From Paenibacillus lupini (GTDB lineage Bacteria; Bacillota; Bacilli; Paenibacillales; Paenibacillaceae): a stretch of DNA of 64,000 nt. Shown one piece after another: positions 28,015 through 36,789 of this stretch. The stretch lies in assembly GCF_011761355.1 (NCBI RefSeq), contig NZ_JAASRW010000005.1, positions 310,001-374,000 of the forward strand, written 5' to 3'. Within the stretch, counting starts at the first letter, position 1. Each line of letters starts with the position of its first letter. A program made the position numbers and the translations under genes. The notes beneath the pieces were generated by a model. That model worked only from the letters and a program-made list of their open reading frames with translations. It searched no databases and was not told the DNA's origin.

Positions 28015-28413
28015 ATGGCAAATGAACAATTAAGTAATAGCACAATCTTTCCTTTGGGCCAAAAAGTAGATCCAAACTATTTTATCGGGGATGCATACCT
28101 GCAGATGGTCTTTACGGATCCAACCCCACTCAATGCACCAATCGGTAATGTAACCTTTGCTCCAGGAGCACGCAATAACTGGCATACTCATAAAGTTGGA
28201 CAAGTATTGTTAGTTACAGGCGGTGAGGGCTGGTATCAAGAAGAAGGTAAACCAGCGCAATTAATCAAGACTGGTGATGTCGTGAATATCCAACCAAATG
28301 TAAAACATTGGCATGGCGCGACAAAAGACAGCTGGTTTGTACACTTAGCCATTACTCCAGGGCAGACGGATTGGTTAGAAGCTGTTGATGATGAAGCGTA
28401 TAGTAAGTTATAA
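28015..28413 (+). CDS. Small single-domain cupin protein
   Basis: 132 residues forming one cupin barrel. Motif 1 has H57, H59 and Q63 (WHTHKVGQ) where a Glu is more usual, and motif 2 has H98 (PNVKHWH); three His plus Gln would still bind a metal. WHGATKDSWFVHLAI is typical of the cupins found beside aldo/keto reductases or carboxymuconolactone decarboxylase-like proteins. The start follows AAGAGGTAATAACA. Cotranscription with the upstream reductase suggests a shared detoxification or carbonyl-metabolism role; the reaction is unknown. Confidence 0.85.
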   Translation: MANEQLSNSTIFPLGQKVDPNYFIGDAYLQMVFTDPTPLNAPIGNVTFAPGARNNWHTHKVGQVLLVTGGEGWYQEEGKPAQLIKTGDVVNIQPNVKHWHGATKDSWFVHLAITPGQTDWLEAVDDEAYSKL

Positions 28414-28440
28414 AGCCACAGCTGATTTTATAATTTAATA

Positions 28441-28475
28441 AAGGCGTGTTAAATGGGTCATCCATTTGCACGCCT
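28441..28475. terminator. Bidirectional terminator between convergent genes
   Basis: A stem AAGGCGTG(TT)AAATG / CATTTGCACGCCT lies between the cupin gene and the minus-strand response regulator, with A/T-rich flanks on both sides. Confidence 0.8.
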
Positions 28476-28482
28476 ATTTGTA

Positions 28483-29844
28483 TTAGTTTTTCACCGCTTC
28501 ACATTTGATTCGCCGATATTGATAGGGAGTGGTCCCATATTGATCTTTGAACAGCTTAATAAAATATTGTGTCTTTTTATAACCAACAAGCTGGGATATG
28601 TCGACCACATGAAGATTCGAATCGATAAGAAGCTGAGCGGCCTTTTGCAGTCGCTTCATGGCGATATGGCTGGATAGATTTTGACCAGTCTCCTGCTTGT
28701 AAAGCTTGGAGAGATAGACCGGATGAAGATGGACAATCTTCCCTAACTCCTCCAGACTGAGGTCATCACTAATATGGCATGCGATGTAGTCATGAATGGT
28801 TTGAACAATCATTTGATTAGAGGATTTATTTCCGTTAAACAATTGAGACAGACTAATCATGATGATCGGGAGTGCGGAGCCAGGTTCAGACAGCTGATTA
28901 AATAGCCAATCCACCACGTCTGCCTGCTGTAATTTGGTATCCATTGTGTACAGCGCAGAAGTCAATTCCAGCAAATAAATGATCTTATGTTTTCGGGAAG
29001 TGAGCTGTGAAAAATTCTTTTGAATTTGTTTCCGGGCAAGGTCACATTCTCCAGGCTCTATGCTTGGTAATGTACGCATGATTTCAAGATCAGATGGACA
29101 TACCTTCTCTTTATAGAAGAACTGGTAGAACAAATGGCGGACGACATTCCGCTGACTAAACTCGAAATTTTCCGATACGATCAGGGTTGGAAATATAGAA
29201 GAGAGGTTATCTGCACCAGATGCCGGAATAAGTCCAATAAGCTTTGATCCGGTACGCCAAATAAAACGTTTATATTCTAAGCTGTAATCTAGAAAAATCA
29301 TTTCATCCCGTTCTTCTGTTTCAGGAAGCTGGAAAAAGCAGAAGCTTTCATCCACCAAAGCAGAGTGGACAGGATTATATTCGTCCCTCGGAGGACAATG
29401 CTCGCTGATCACAGTCATTAAGAATCCTAGACCATCCAGTTTGTCCCAGGCAACAGGTGTGCTTTTCTTTTTTGTATGGATAAACAGGGTTACTTTTTTC
29501 ATTGCTTTTTCCATATCGTCTTTATCTACGGGTTTTAATAAATAATCGACAGCCCCTAATCGCACGGCTTGCTGCGCGTATTCAAACTGAGAATAACCGG
29601 ATAGAATGATCACTTTTGTTTTAAGTCCTTGTTCTTCGATATGCTGCAGAAGATCAATACCGGAAACCTCAGGCATTCGAATATCGGTAATAAGGATATC
29701 GAAGTCATTGTTATTCAAAATCTGTTTGGCATTAATGGAGTTGGTCGTTGTTGTGATATATTCGACACCAAGGCTCTTCCAATCAAGCAGATGCTTTAAA
29801 TATTCAACGATATAATGGCCGTCATCAACGATTAAGAGCCGCAT
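28483..29844 (-). CDS. YesN-type response regulator with AraC DNA-binding domain
   Basis: 453 residues. The receiver domain (1-120) has the acidic pocket D7/D8 and the phosphoacceptor D54 (LITDIRMPE). A middle region (about 130-345) has no recognisable motif. The last 100 residues are an AraC-type double helix-turn-helix (LSLEELGKIVHLHPVYLSKLYKQ and VVDISQLVGYKKTQYFIKLF). I chose the ATG at 29844, preceded by GAAGAGG; this makes it overlap the kinase gene by 20 bases, so translation is coupled. It should bind DNA once phosphorylated by the adjacent kinase and probably controls the divergent importer and glycosidase genes. Confidence 0.92.
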   Translation of the reverse strand: MRLLIVDDGHYIVEYLKHLLDWKSLGVEYITTTTNSINAKQILNNNDFDILITDIRMPEVSGIDLLQHIEEQGLKTKVIILSGYSQFEYAQQAVRLGAVDYLLKPVDKDDMEKAMKKVTLFIHTKKKSTPVAWDKLDGLGFLMTVISEHCPPRDEYNPVHSALVDESFCFFQLPETEERDEMIFLDYSLEYKRFIWRTGSKLIGLIPASGADNLSSIFPTLIVSENFEFSQRNVVRHLFYQFFYKEKVCPSDLEIMRTLPSIEPGECDLARKQIQKNFSQLTSRKHKIIYLLELTSALYTMDTKLQQADVVDWLFNQLSEPGSALPIIMISLSQLFNGNKSSNQMIVQTIHDYIACHISDDLSLEELGKIVHLHPVYLSKLYKQETGQNLSSHIAMKRLQKAAQLLIDSNLHVVDISQLVGYKKTQYFIKLFKDQYGTTPYQYRRIKCEAVKN

Positions 29845-31552
29845 TTTCCTCTTCTTCTCCTTCCAGTGACAAGTCAATGAATGTCATAACGGACAGGCCG
29901 CCCCAGTCATTTATGAAAAACCGCAGACTACTTAGTTCCCCATATGCATTTTTAAGTCGCTTATTGATATTCCATAAACCAATTCCATCTGTACTCTCTG
30001 GTGCTGATTCGCAATCAATTCTAAGCTTCAGCTTCTCCATCTCATCAGGAGTCAGCCCTTTTCCATCATTACTGATAATGATGAGCGCTCCGGGATGAAG
30101 TAGTTTAACATCAATCGTAACGCGATGGGCGCCTTGCCTCTCTTCAATGCCATGCTGAATGGCATTCTCTACAATAGGTTGAATAATAAGCGGCATAATA
30201 GGGTGCCTGCCTAATTCAGGTGGAAAATTGATTTCATATTGGATTTGCTTACAAAGCGCCATGATTGATAAATAATGATCAGCCAGCTGTAATTCCGAGT
30301 TTAAAGTAGCTTCAACGGAATCAAGCCTAGTTAAGTAGCGGTAATATTCGGCTAAATGCTTGCTCATCTGAATGACACCATCAGGAGAGGACTTGGCCAT
30401 CGACATAATGAAGAACAGACTATTGTACAGAAAATGCGGATTAATTTGCGCTTGCAGCTGCTTGATCTCAGCATCTTTCCGAAGCTCTGTCTCCACCTTC
30501 AGGGAACCAAATAAAGCCTGAATTTTTGCAACCATGTGGTTGAAGCTTTTAAACAAACTAAAAAATTCGTTAGCAGGGTTCTCACTGATTCTGGCGCTGT
30601 AATCTCCTAACTCAACCTGGAAAAACTTCTTATCCAGTAAGCGGACATTTCGGTAATAGTTGCGGTAGAACAAGAAGATAACGAATAAGCCAATAATCAG
30701 GATCGATACAATGCTCGCCATGAATACCTGCTGATTCCGATGCAAGGGGCTCATAATATCCGTTACCTGAGTATAAGTCACGAGATAGGTATCAATGGGC
30801 TTAATATACTTCGATAACACATAATAGTCGTCGTCACTATTGTGATAATCAAATTGTTGAATTTGTTCAGCATCAGGTGTAATTAGTTGTTTAATTTTTT
30901 CCTCAATCTTACTGTCGACCGGTTTATTGCTGAGCAGTTGGGTTTTATTAATCAGGAAAAAGGCATTTGAGCTTTCACTGTTTACGGCTTTCTCAAGTAA
31001 GCTTGCCAGATACTCTGTCTTTAGCTTCACCCCAACAACGTATTGAATATTATCCGGATTAGATGGCTGGTGTATATAAGGATAGACGGAGAAATAGTAC
31101 AAGCTGTTATTAACCACCTGCCAGCCTCGTTTGGTTACGGTTTCATAAGGGGTTTTGGCAAGGAAATCGTGGCTGGAAGAAATAAAACTGCTGTCAGATT
31201 TCCAGTAGATCCCGATGGATTCAATCGATTGACTGGATAGGATGGAGCCTGTTATTCGATCAGAGAGATCATTTTTTTTCATTTGGGCGTCATAGTTGTC
31301 GAGCTCTAGAAGCTGCCGTTGATAGAGCCGTACATCATCATCGGCCGTGTATTGAATTCCGTACATACTTGCTTCCGATATGACACTCTCCAGGATGCTG
31401 TCTGCATAGGCGATCTGGTTTTTCGAAGAGGTGATCAAGCTTTTTTGAATCGTCTTCGAGCCTAATGTGTTCATAACAAAAAATAAAGCTAACGTCAGCA
31501 TTAGAAAAAAGATGAAAAAGTAGATAAACCGTTTCATGTTTACTTTTTTCAT
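29825..31552 (-). CDS. YesM-type sensor histidine kinase
   Basis: 575 residues. TM1 at about 7-27 and TM2 at about 276-296 flank an extracellular sensor domain of roughly 245 residues. A HAMP linker follows (about 297-350), then the His_kinase domain with the phosphorylated His in QINPHFLYNS (H373) and the ATPase N-box IVENAIQHG (N463) and SNDGKGLTPDEM. The start follows AAGGGGTGATTCAGG. It pairs with the response regulator encoded next to it. YesM/YesN pairs in bacilli sense oligosaccharides and turn on the neighbouring ABC importer, which here is divergent at 31746. Confidence 0.93.
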   Translation of the reverse strand: MKKVNMKRFIYFFIFFLMLTLALFFVMNTLGSKTIQKSLITSSKNQIAYADSILESVISEASMYGIQYTADDDVRLYQRQLLELDNYDAQMKKNDLSDRITGSILSSQSIESIGIYWKSDSSFISSSHDFLAKTPYETVTKRGWQVVNNSLYYFSVYPYIHQPSNPDNIQYVVGVKLKTEYLASLLEKAVNSESSNAFFLINKTQLLSNKPVDSKIEEKIKQLITPDAEQIQQFDYHNSDDDYYVLSKYIKPIDTYLVTYTQVTDIMSPLHRNQQVFMASIVSILIIGLFVIFLFYRNYYRNVRLLDKKFFQVELGDYSARISENPANEFFSLFKSFNHMVAKIQALFGSLKVETELRKDAEIKQLQAQINPHFLYNSLFFIMSMAKSSPDGVIQMSKHLAEYYRYLTRLDSVEATLNSELQLADHYLSIMALCKQIQYEINFPPELGRHPIMPLIIQPIVENAIQHGIEERQGAHRVTIDVKLLHPGALIIISNDGKGLTPDEMEKLKLRIDCESAPESTDGIGLWNINKRLKNAYGELSSLRFFINDWGGLSVMTFIDLSLEGEEEENAALNR

Positions 31553-31626
31553 CCTGAATCACCCCTTTTAGTAGGATCATTATAAGATATATGTCTGGAA
31601 AGGGGAAGGAACAGAGAACCATTTGA

Positions 31627-31641
31627 ATGAAAGCGTATACA
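31627..31641. promoter_or_regulatory. cre-like site between the YesM gene and the divergent importer
   Basis: ATGAAAGCGTATACA fits the 15-base cre consensus WTGNAANCGNWWNCA at every defined position. It lies 105 bases before the permease start and 75 bases from the kinase start, so CcpA could act on either promoter. Confidence 0.65.
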
Positions 31642-31745
31642 CATTGATTGAAAGAGTGGTTATGATGTTGAGATTGAGTCATTTCTGAGTGGATATGTCT
31701 TTGTTAACATGAAGTCAGTAAGAACAACAGACAGCCATACAGGGG

Positions 31746-32681
31746 GTGAACACAATAGCTCAGGTAAGGAGTAGGAAGAATCCTTGGAACAAGGAAATAA
31801 AGAAAAATTGGCCTTTATACGTGCTTTGTCTTCCGGCTTTAGTCTGCGTCATCATCTTTTCATATGGGCCGATGGTTGGCCTCTTGATGGCATTCGAGGA
31901 TTACAAACCGTGGCAGGGCATCTCGGGTTCAGCCTGGATTGGGCTAGACAATTTCAAGCGAATCTTTGATTATGAAGAATCGACACAAGCTATTTACAAC
32001 ACGCTTATTATCGCAGTCATCAAGATTATAGTTGGTATGATCGTACCAATCTTCATGGCTATTCTATTAAGTGAGATTCGGATGATGGGCGTCAAGAAGA
32101 GTATTCAGACTTTGGTGTATCTGCCGCATTTCCTGTCGTGGGTTACGATAGCGGGGATCATGATTGATATCCTCGGGCTGGATGGCAGCATTAATCATAT
32201 GCTTACTCATCTGTTCGGGATTAAACCAATTTACTTCCTAGGTGACCCGGAACTGTTCCGGCCAACGATTATTATTAGCGACCTGTGGAAAAATTTCGGG
32301 TTCAGCATGATCGTTTATCTTGCGGTTATTACCGGTATTGACCCGTCTTATTATGAAGCTGCGGAGATTGACGGTGCTACACGCAGACAACAGATCAGAC
32401 ATGTTACTTTGCCAAGTATGCTGCCGATGATTATTGTCATTGCGACTCTTAGTCTTGGTAATGTCCTGGATGCTGGATTTGACCAGATCTTTAACTTGTA
32501 CAATCCGCTGGTATACAGCACAGGTGATATTATCGATACCTACGTATACCGTTCGTCCTTGTTGAATGGTCAATATGGATTTGGTACGGCGGTCGGCTTG
32601 TTCAAATCGTTAGTAAGTTTCATCCTTATTATCATTTCGTACCGAATTGCTTATAAGGCAGCTAATTATAAAATTTTCTAA
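31746..32681 (+). CDS. Sugar ABC importer permease, LplB type
   Basis: 311 residues, about six membrane helices. SYGPMVGLLMAFEDYKPWQG and the EAA loop YEAAEIDGATRRQQIRHVTLP mark the LplB family. The only reasonable start is GTG 31746, which overlaps its own weak AGGGGG site; no in-frame ATG precedes it after the TAA at 31719. It is first in a permease-permease-binding protein operon, the reverse order of the 4768 operon, and faces the YesM/YesN genes. Confidence 0.9.
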   Translation: MNTIAQVRSRKNPWNKEIKKNWPLYVLCLPALVCVIIFSYGPMVGLLMAFEDYKPWQGISGSAWIGLDNFKRIFDYEESTQAIYNTLIIAVIKIIVGMIVPIFMAILLSEIRMMGVKKSIQTLVYLPHFLSWVTIAGIMIDILGLDGSINHMLTHLFGIKPIYFLGDPELFRPTIIISDLWKNFGFSMIVYLAVITGIDPSYYEAAEIDGATRRQQIRHVTLPSMLPMIIVIATLSLGNVLDAGFDQIFNLYNPLVYSTGDIIDTYVYRSSLLNGQYGFGTAVGLFKSLVSFILIIISYRIAYKAANYKIF

Positions 32682-32696
32682 AAAGGAGGAGGGGGA

Positions 32697-33566
32697 GTGT
32701 ACCATAAGTCCACGGGGTATAAGGTATTTGCAGGTTTCAATTATGCATTTCTGATTCTCATTGCCTTATCATGCTTCTTGCCTATGCTTCATTTGTTAGC
32801 GCAATCGTTCAGCAGCAAGTCCGCAATAAACGGTAACCTGGTTGTCTTCTGGCCGGTAGAATTTAATACGGATGCCTATGTGAAAACCTTCCATAACACC
32901 AACTTTACTGGTTCTATGCGAATTTCGGTAATCCGGACGGTAGTAGGGACCGTACTCAGCATGTTTGTCATTACGACAGCGGGTTATGCCTTATCCAAAG
33001 ACTTCCGCGGACGTAATGCGTTAATGTGGATTTTTATTTTCACCATGCTGTTCTCCGGCGGCTTGATTCCTTCCTACATTCTGATTACGAAGCTTGGATT
33101 AAAGGATACGATCTGGTCGCTGATTCTGCCTGGGGCCTTTGGAGCCTATAATCTCATTCTGATTATGAACTTCTTCAAGACAATTCCGAAAGCTCTGGAA
33201 GAGGCGGCATTTATTGATGGGGCTTCGTTCTTTGCGATTTTCCGGAAAATCTATCTGCCTCTGTCTCTTCCGGGCCTCGCAACCGTCGGCTTGTTCATTA
33301 TGGTAGGAAACTGGAACGCCTGGTTCGACGGAATCTTGTATATGTCCGATACGGCCGATTACCCGCTTGCATCGTTCCTGCAGACGGTTGTCGTACAGGG
33401 CTCGGCACAGAATATGGCGCTCACGCCATCAGAGGCAGAAGCCTTGTCGGAGCAAAGTATTAAAGCGGCTCAAATCTTTATCAGCACGCTGCCTATTATT
33501 CTCGTGTATCCGTTCCTGCAAAGGTATTTTGTAAAAGGGATTGTCTTAGGCGCAGTAAAAGAGTAG
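32697..33566 (+). CDS. Sugar ABC importer permease, YtcP type
   Basis: 289 residues. YtcP hallmarks: FTMLFSGGLIPSYILITKLGL, the EAA loop LEEAAFIDGASFFAIFRKIYLP and the ending YFVKGIVLGAVKE. The start is GTG 32697 behind AAAGGAGGAGGGGGA. It pairs with the LplB-type subunit encoded just upstream, and the binding-protein gene starts 30 bases downstream. Confidence 0.92.
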   Translation: MYHKSTGYKVFAGFNYAFLILIALSCFLPMLHLLAQSFSSKSAINGNLVVFWPVEFNTDAYVKTFHNTNFTGSMRISVIRTVVGTVLSMFVITTAGYALSKDFRGRNALMWIFIFTMLFSGGLIPSYILITKLGLKDTIWSLILPGAFGAYNLILIMNFFKTIPKALEEAAFIDGASFFAIFRKIYLPLSLPGLATVGLFIMVGNWNAWFDGILYMSDTADYPLASFLQTVVVQGSAQNMALTPSEAEALSEQSIKAAQIFISTLPIILVYPFLQRYFVKGIVLGAVKE

Positions 33567-33596
33567 GGTTTCCATATGAAATATAAAGGGGATAGA

Positions 33597-35306
33597 ATGG
33601 ATATGAAAAAAATCGCAGTTCTCGCTTCCGCGGCTATTCTTACTACTGGATTGCTCGCTGGTTGCAGCTCGGATAATAAAGATAATGCCAATAAAGCATC
33701 TAATGCAACTGCAAATGCTGACGCTGGATCAGCTATGAAGGACGGGAAATTTGATCCACCTATCACGATTTCGATTGCCAAACAGCAGGACGAGAATGCG
33801 GGTAAATACATTAATGGAGAGACCATAAACGATAATGTGCTTACGCGCTGGGGCAAAGATAATCTTGGCATTAATATTGAAACCACTTTATTAGGCGGTG
33901 ACGCTGGCAACTACAATACAAAGCTTCGACTAGCCATTACCGGTTCCGAGAAGCTTCCGGATGTGCTGCCCGTGTATGACACGATGCTGGAGAATGATCT
34001 TATCCAATCCGGACTTGTGAAGGATATTACAGAAGACATCAGCAAATATATGCCTGACCGTTTGAAAGAAATATACAAGCAGTTCCCAACGTCATTTAAT
34101 CCGATCGTCCATGACGGCAAGGTTTACGGTATGGCTATTGCGCCGAACTTAACGGAAGGCCAAGTAATGCTGATCCGACAAGATTGGCTGGATAAATTAA
34201 ATCTGAAAGCACCTACTACGATCGATGAATTCGAGAAGGTTATTGCTGCGTTTACGAATGATGATCCAGATGGCAACGGTCAGAAGGATACCTATGGTTT
34301 TGATTTCTCCGGCAAAGATTCCTATAACACAGGCTGGGTAAGCGATTCGGTTATGATTTTCAGTGCCTTCACCGGTAAGAATCTTCCTGGACAATGGTAT
34401 AACGATAACGGCAAGCTTACTTATGGATCGGTAGCAGAGGGTACGAAAGAGGCTTTGGCCAAACTGCAAGACTGGTATTCCAAGGGTTATTTGAATCCGG
34501 AGCTTGCTACACAGGGCGCATGGGATGCACTTGCTGACTTTACAGAAGGCAAAGCCGGCATTATTATCGGTCGTCCATGGCTGTATGGAAGTATCAAAGA
34601 CGTAGAGAAAAATGTTTCGGGTGCGAAAGTTATTATGTATCCGACAATCAACGGCGTGAATGGGGATAAGACTTATCAAGCAGGCCAGCAAAATGACGGC
34701 GTGTTTATGTTCAATAAAGATTTTAAGAACATGGAAGCTTTCTTCGTTTACTATGACAAGTTGTATGACGCTGCGTTTGGTACTGGCGACTTTAAGTATG
34801 GGTATGCGGAGGGCTATGATTATGACATCGTTAACGATGAAGTAGTGTTTGATCCTACAAAATTTAATAAGCCACTTGAAGCTGCTGTTATGGTAGGTAA
34901 AATGTCGTTTACGAAAAACACGCCAAGCGTCGATGGCACGGGTAAATCCTTCTATGATCTGGCTAATGGTGTAGAAGCCAATACCGGCGTACTGATGAGA
35001 GCTGCTTCAACAGATCAGACAACAAGAGACGGGTATGTCATCTCTTATGAGAACAGTGATGTCCTGCTGCCAAATGCATTTAATGGTCCTCCAACTAAGA
35101 CAATGCAAACTTCGTGGGAGCAGCTTACAACGATGGAGAAAGAAACGTTTACCAAGATCATTTACAGCAGAGAGCCAATCTCGGCGTATGATGATTTTGT
35201 GAAAAAATGGCATGACAAAGGCGGTACTCAGATTACGGAAGAAGTAAATGAGTGGTATACCAATGCCAGCAAAGTTGATGTCATGACTAACATGGGATTG
35301 AAATAA
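33597..35306 (+). CDS. Extracellular solute-binding lipoprotein (LipO type)
   Basis: 569 residues from ATG 33597. The lipobox is LAGC (Cys23) after a 22-residue signal. A calcium-loop-like DDPDGNGQKDTYGFD occurs in the middle, a feature shared with the binding proteins at 42821 and 44510. AAAGGGG lies five bases before 33597 (ATG 33603 is also possible); the upstream ATG at 33576 has no ribosome site. It delivers the ligand to the two permeases encoded upstream. The downstream GH43-like and GH-A enzymes suggest a galactan- or arabinogalactan-type oligosaccharide, but that is inference. Confidence 0.9.
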   Translation: MDMKKIAVLASAAILTTGLLAGCSSDNKDNANKASNATANADAGSAMKDGKFDPPITISIAKQQDENAGKYINGETINDNVLTRWGKDNLGINIETTLLGGDAGNYNTKLRLAITGSEKLPDVLPVYDTMLENDLIQSGLVKDITEDISKYMPDRLKEIYKQFPTSFNPIVHDGKVYGMAIAPNLTEGQVMLIRQDWLDKLNLKAPTTIDEFEKVIAAFTNDDPDGNGQKDTYGFDFSGKDSYNTGWVSDSVMIFSAFTGKNLPGQWYNDNGKLTYGSVAEGTKEALAKLQDWYSKGYLNPELATQGAWDALADFTEGKAGIIIGRPWLYGSIKDVEKNVSGAKVIMYPTINGVNGDKTYQAGQQNDGVFMFNKDFKNMEAFFVYYDKLYDAAFGTGDFKYGYAEGYDYDIVNDEVVFDPTKFNKPLEAAVMVGKMSFTKNTPSVDGTGKSFYDLANGVEANTGVLMRAASTDQTTRDGYVISYENSDVLLPNAFNGPPTKTMQTSWEQLTTMEKETFTKIIYSREPISAYDDFVKKWHDKGGTQITEEVNEWYTNASKVDVMTNMGLK

Positions 35307-35319
35307 ATAAAGAGAAAGG

Positions 35320-35360
35320 ACAGGTTCAGTCAAGGTCATCTTGGCCGAACCTGTTTTTTT
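35320..35360 (+). terminator. Terminator after the binding-protein gene
   Basis: A stem ACAGGTTCAGTCAAGG / CTTGGCCGAACCTGT with a short loop and seven T residues. The next gene starts 22 bases after the T run, so read-through or a separate start must express it. Confidence 0.9.
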
Positions 35361-35381
35361 GCAGAAACGGAGGAATTGTTA

Positions 35382-36764
35382 ATGAAAATGTCTAATGTTG
35401 AGCCGCTTGTGGATCAGTACGGCAACCCCGTCCATGCACATGGTGGTCATATGCTCTACGAAGAGGGGTATTATTACTGGTTTGGAGAAAACAGAACGGG
35501 AAGACGGAAAGTAAGCTGTTACCGGTCCAATGATTTGTCGCAGTGGGAATGGCGGAATGATGTGCTTACGCTGGACTCACCAGTAAAGCCGATTTATCAT
35601 CGTACGTCGCTCACGCTTGAAACGAAGGAAGGCGCTGATCGTGGTTACGGTACGGGAGCGGTTATCGAACGCCCGAAAGTGTTGTTTAATGCAACCACTG
35701 GACGATATGTCATGTGGATGCATTGGGAGAACGGGCGGGACTACTCCGATGCGCGTTGTGCGATCGCCGATTGTGACACAGTGGATGGCGATTATATTTA
35801 CCGGGGCAGCTTTAATCCGATTGGTCATATGTCGAGAGACTGTACGTTGTTCCAGGATGATGACGGTACAGCTTATTTCGTCTCCGCGGCAAGGGAGAAT
35901 GCGGATCTGATCATGTACCGGTTGTCACCAGATTATCTGAGTATCGAGGAGCAGGTGAAAATTTTATGGCCGGGTCAGGCACGAGAAGCGCCTGCGATTA
36001 TGAAGCGTAACGGCGTCTATTTTCTAATCTCCTCTGCCTGTACCGGCTGGCTGCCGAATCAAGGAACTTATGCCTGGTCGGAAGAGTTGACCGGCCGATG
36101 GTCTCCTTTGCAGCATCTGGGGGATGCGACTACGTATGATTCCCAGCCTGCATTTATTGTTCCGATTACAGGAACGGAAAGTGGACAAACCTCTTATTTG
36201 TATGTAGGGGACCGCTGGGATCCTTTACATTATCATACCTCTTCCTATGTGTTCCTCCCGCTTAGTTTTCCTTCAGATCTGGAGATGAGGCTTGATTGGG
36301 CGGATCAGATCGATATCGATTTAAAGTCGGGTAATTTGAAGGCAGAACAAGGAGCTAGCAGCAATCGTATTCGGATCAAGAGTATCGGGACAGGACAATA
36401 TCTTGCTGCGGGAGAGCAATTGGAGATTCGTAAATTGGCTTATGGAGATCCAGAGCAGCAATGGACGGTGGAATATGACTCTACTGGGATGGCGAGACTG
36501 CGGAGCGCTGATAAGGTGTTGAAGGTGGATGCCGAAGGTATACTGATCCTTGAAGCAGCAGGTGCAGCAGGTAATGATGAATTCCCTTGGCGGTTTACTG
36601 CTGCTGATGAAGAGGGATTGTTGATTGGCTGTGGCGAGATTGTTCTAACAGCCTCTTCTGAGCAGAGAAGCAGCAATGGAGAAATAACGCTGGAATCCAA
36701 GGTTGTTCATGATCCGCGTAGGGGAGCGAACAAACAGCTCTTTCAACTCATACCAGTAAGATAA
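35382..36764 (+). CDS. GH43-like glycosidase with ricin-type C-terminal domain
   Basis: 460 residues, no signal peptide. Residues 1-310 form a GH43-type propeller beginning with YGNPVHAHGGHMLYEEG and YYWFGENRTG; ERPKV (E97) and SRDCTLFQDDDG (D153) are candidate active-site positions. This resembles the exo-beta-1,3-galactanase branch of GH43, where the usual base Asp is missing. Residues about 325-460 look like a ricin-type trefoil (TGQYLAAGEQLEIRK and EQQWTVEY). The start ATG 35382 follows GGAGGAATTGTTA; an upstream TTG at 35376 is too close. It probably forms a pair with the GH-A enzyme at 36790. Confidence 0.8.
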   Translation: MKMSNVEPLVDQYGNPVHAHGGHMLYEEGYYYWFGENRTGRRKVSCYRSNDLSQWEWRNDVLTLDSPVKPIYHRTSLTLETKEGADRGYGTGAVIERPKVLFNATTGRYVMWMHWENGRDYSDARCAIADCDTVDGDYIYRGSFNPIGHMSRDCTLFQDDDGTAYFVSAARENADLIMYRLSPDYLSIEEQVKILWPGQAREAPAIMKRNGVYFLISSACTGWLPNQGTYAWSEELTGRWSPLQHLGDATTYDSQPAFIVPITGTESGQTSYLYVGDRWDPLHYHTSSYVFLPLSFPSDLEMRLDWADQIDIDLKSGNLKAEQGASSNRIRIKSIGTGQYLAAGEQLEIRKLAYGDPEQQWTVEYDSTGMARLRSADKVLKVDAEGILILEAAGAAGNDEFPWRFTAADEEGLLIGCGEIVLTASSEQRSSNGEITLESKVVHDPRRGANKQLFQLIPVR

Positions 36765-36789
36765 TCCTTGGAAGGAAAGAGGCATAGCG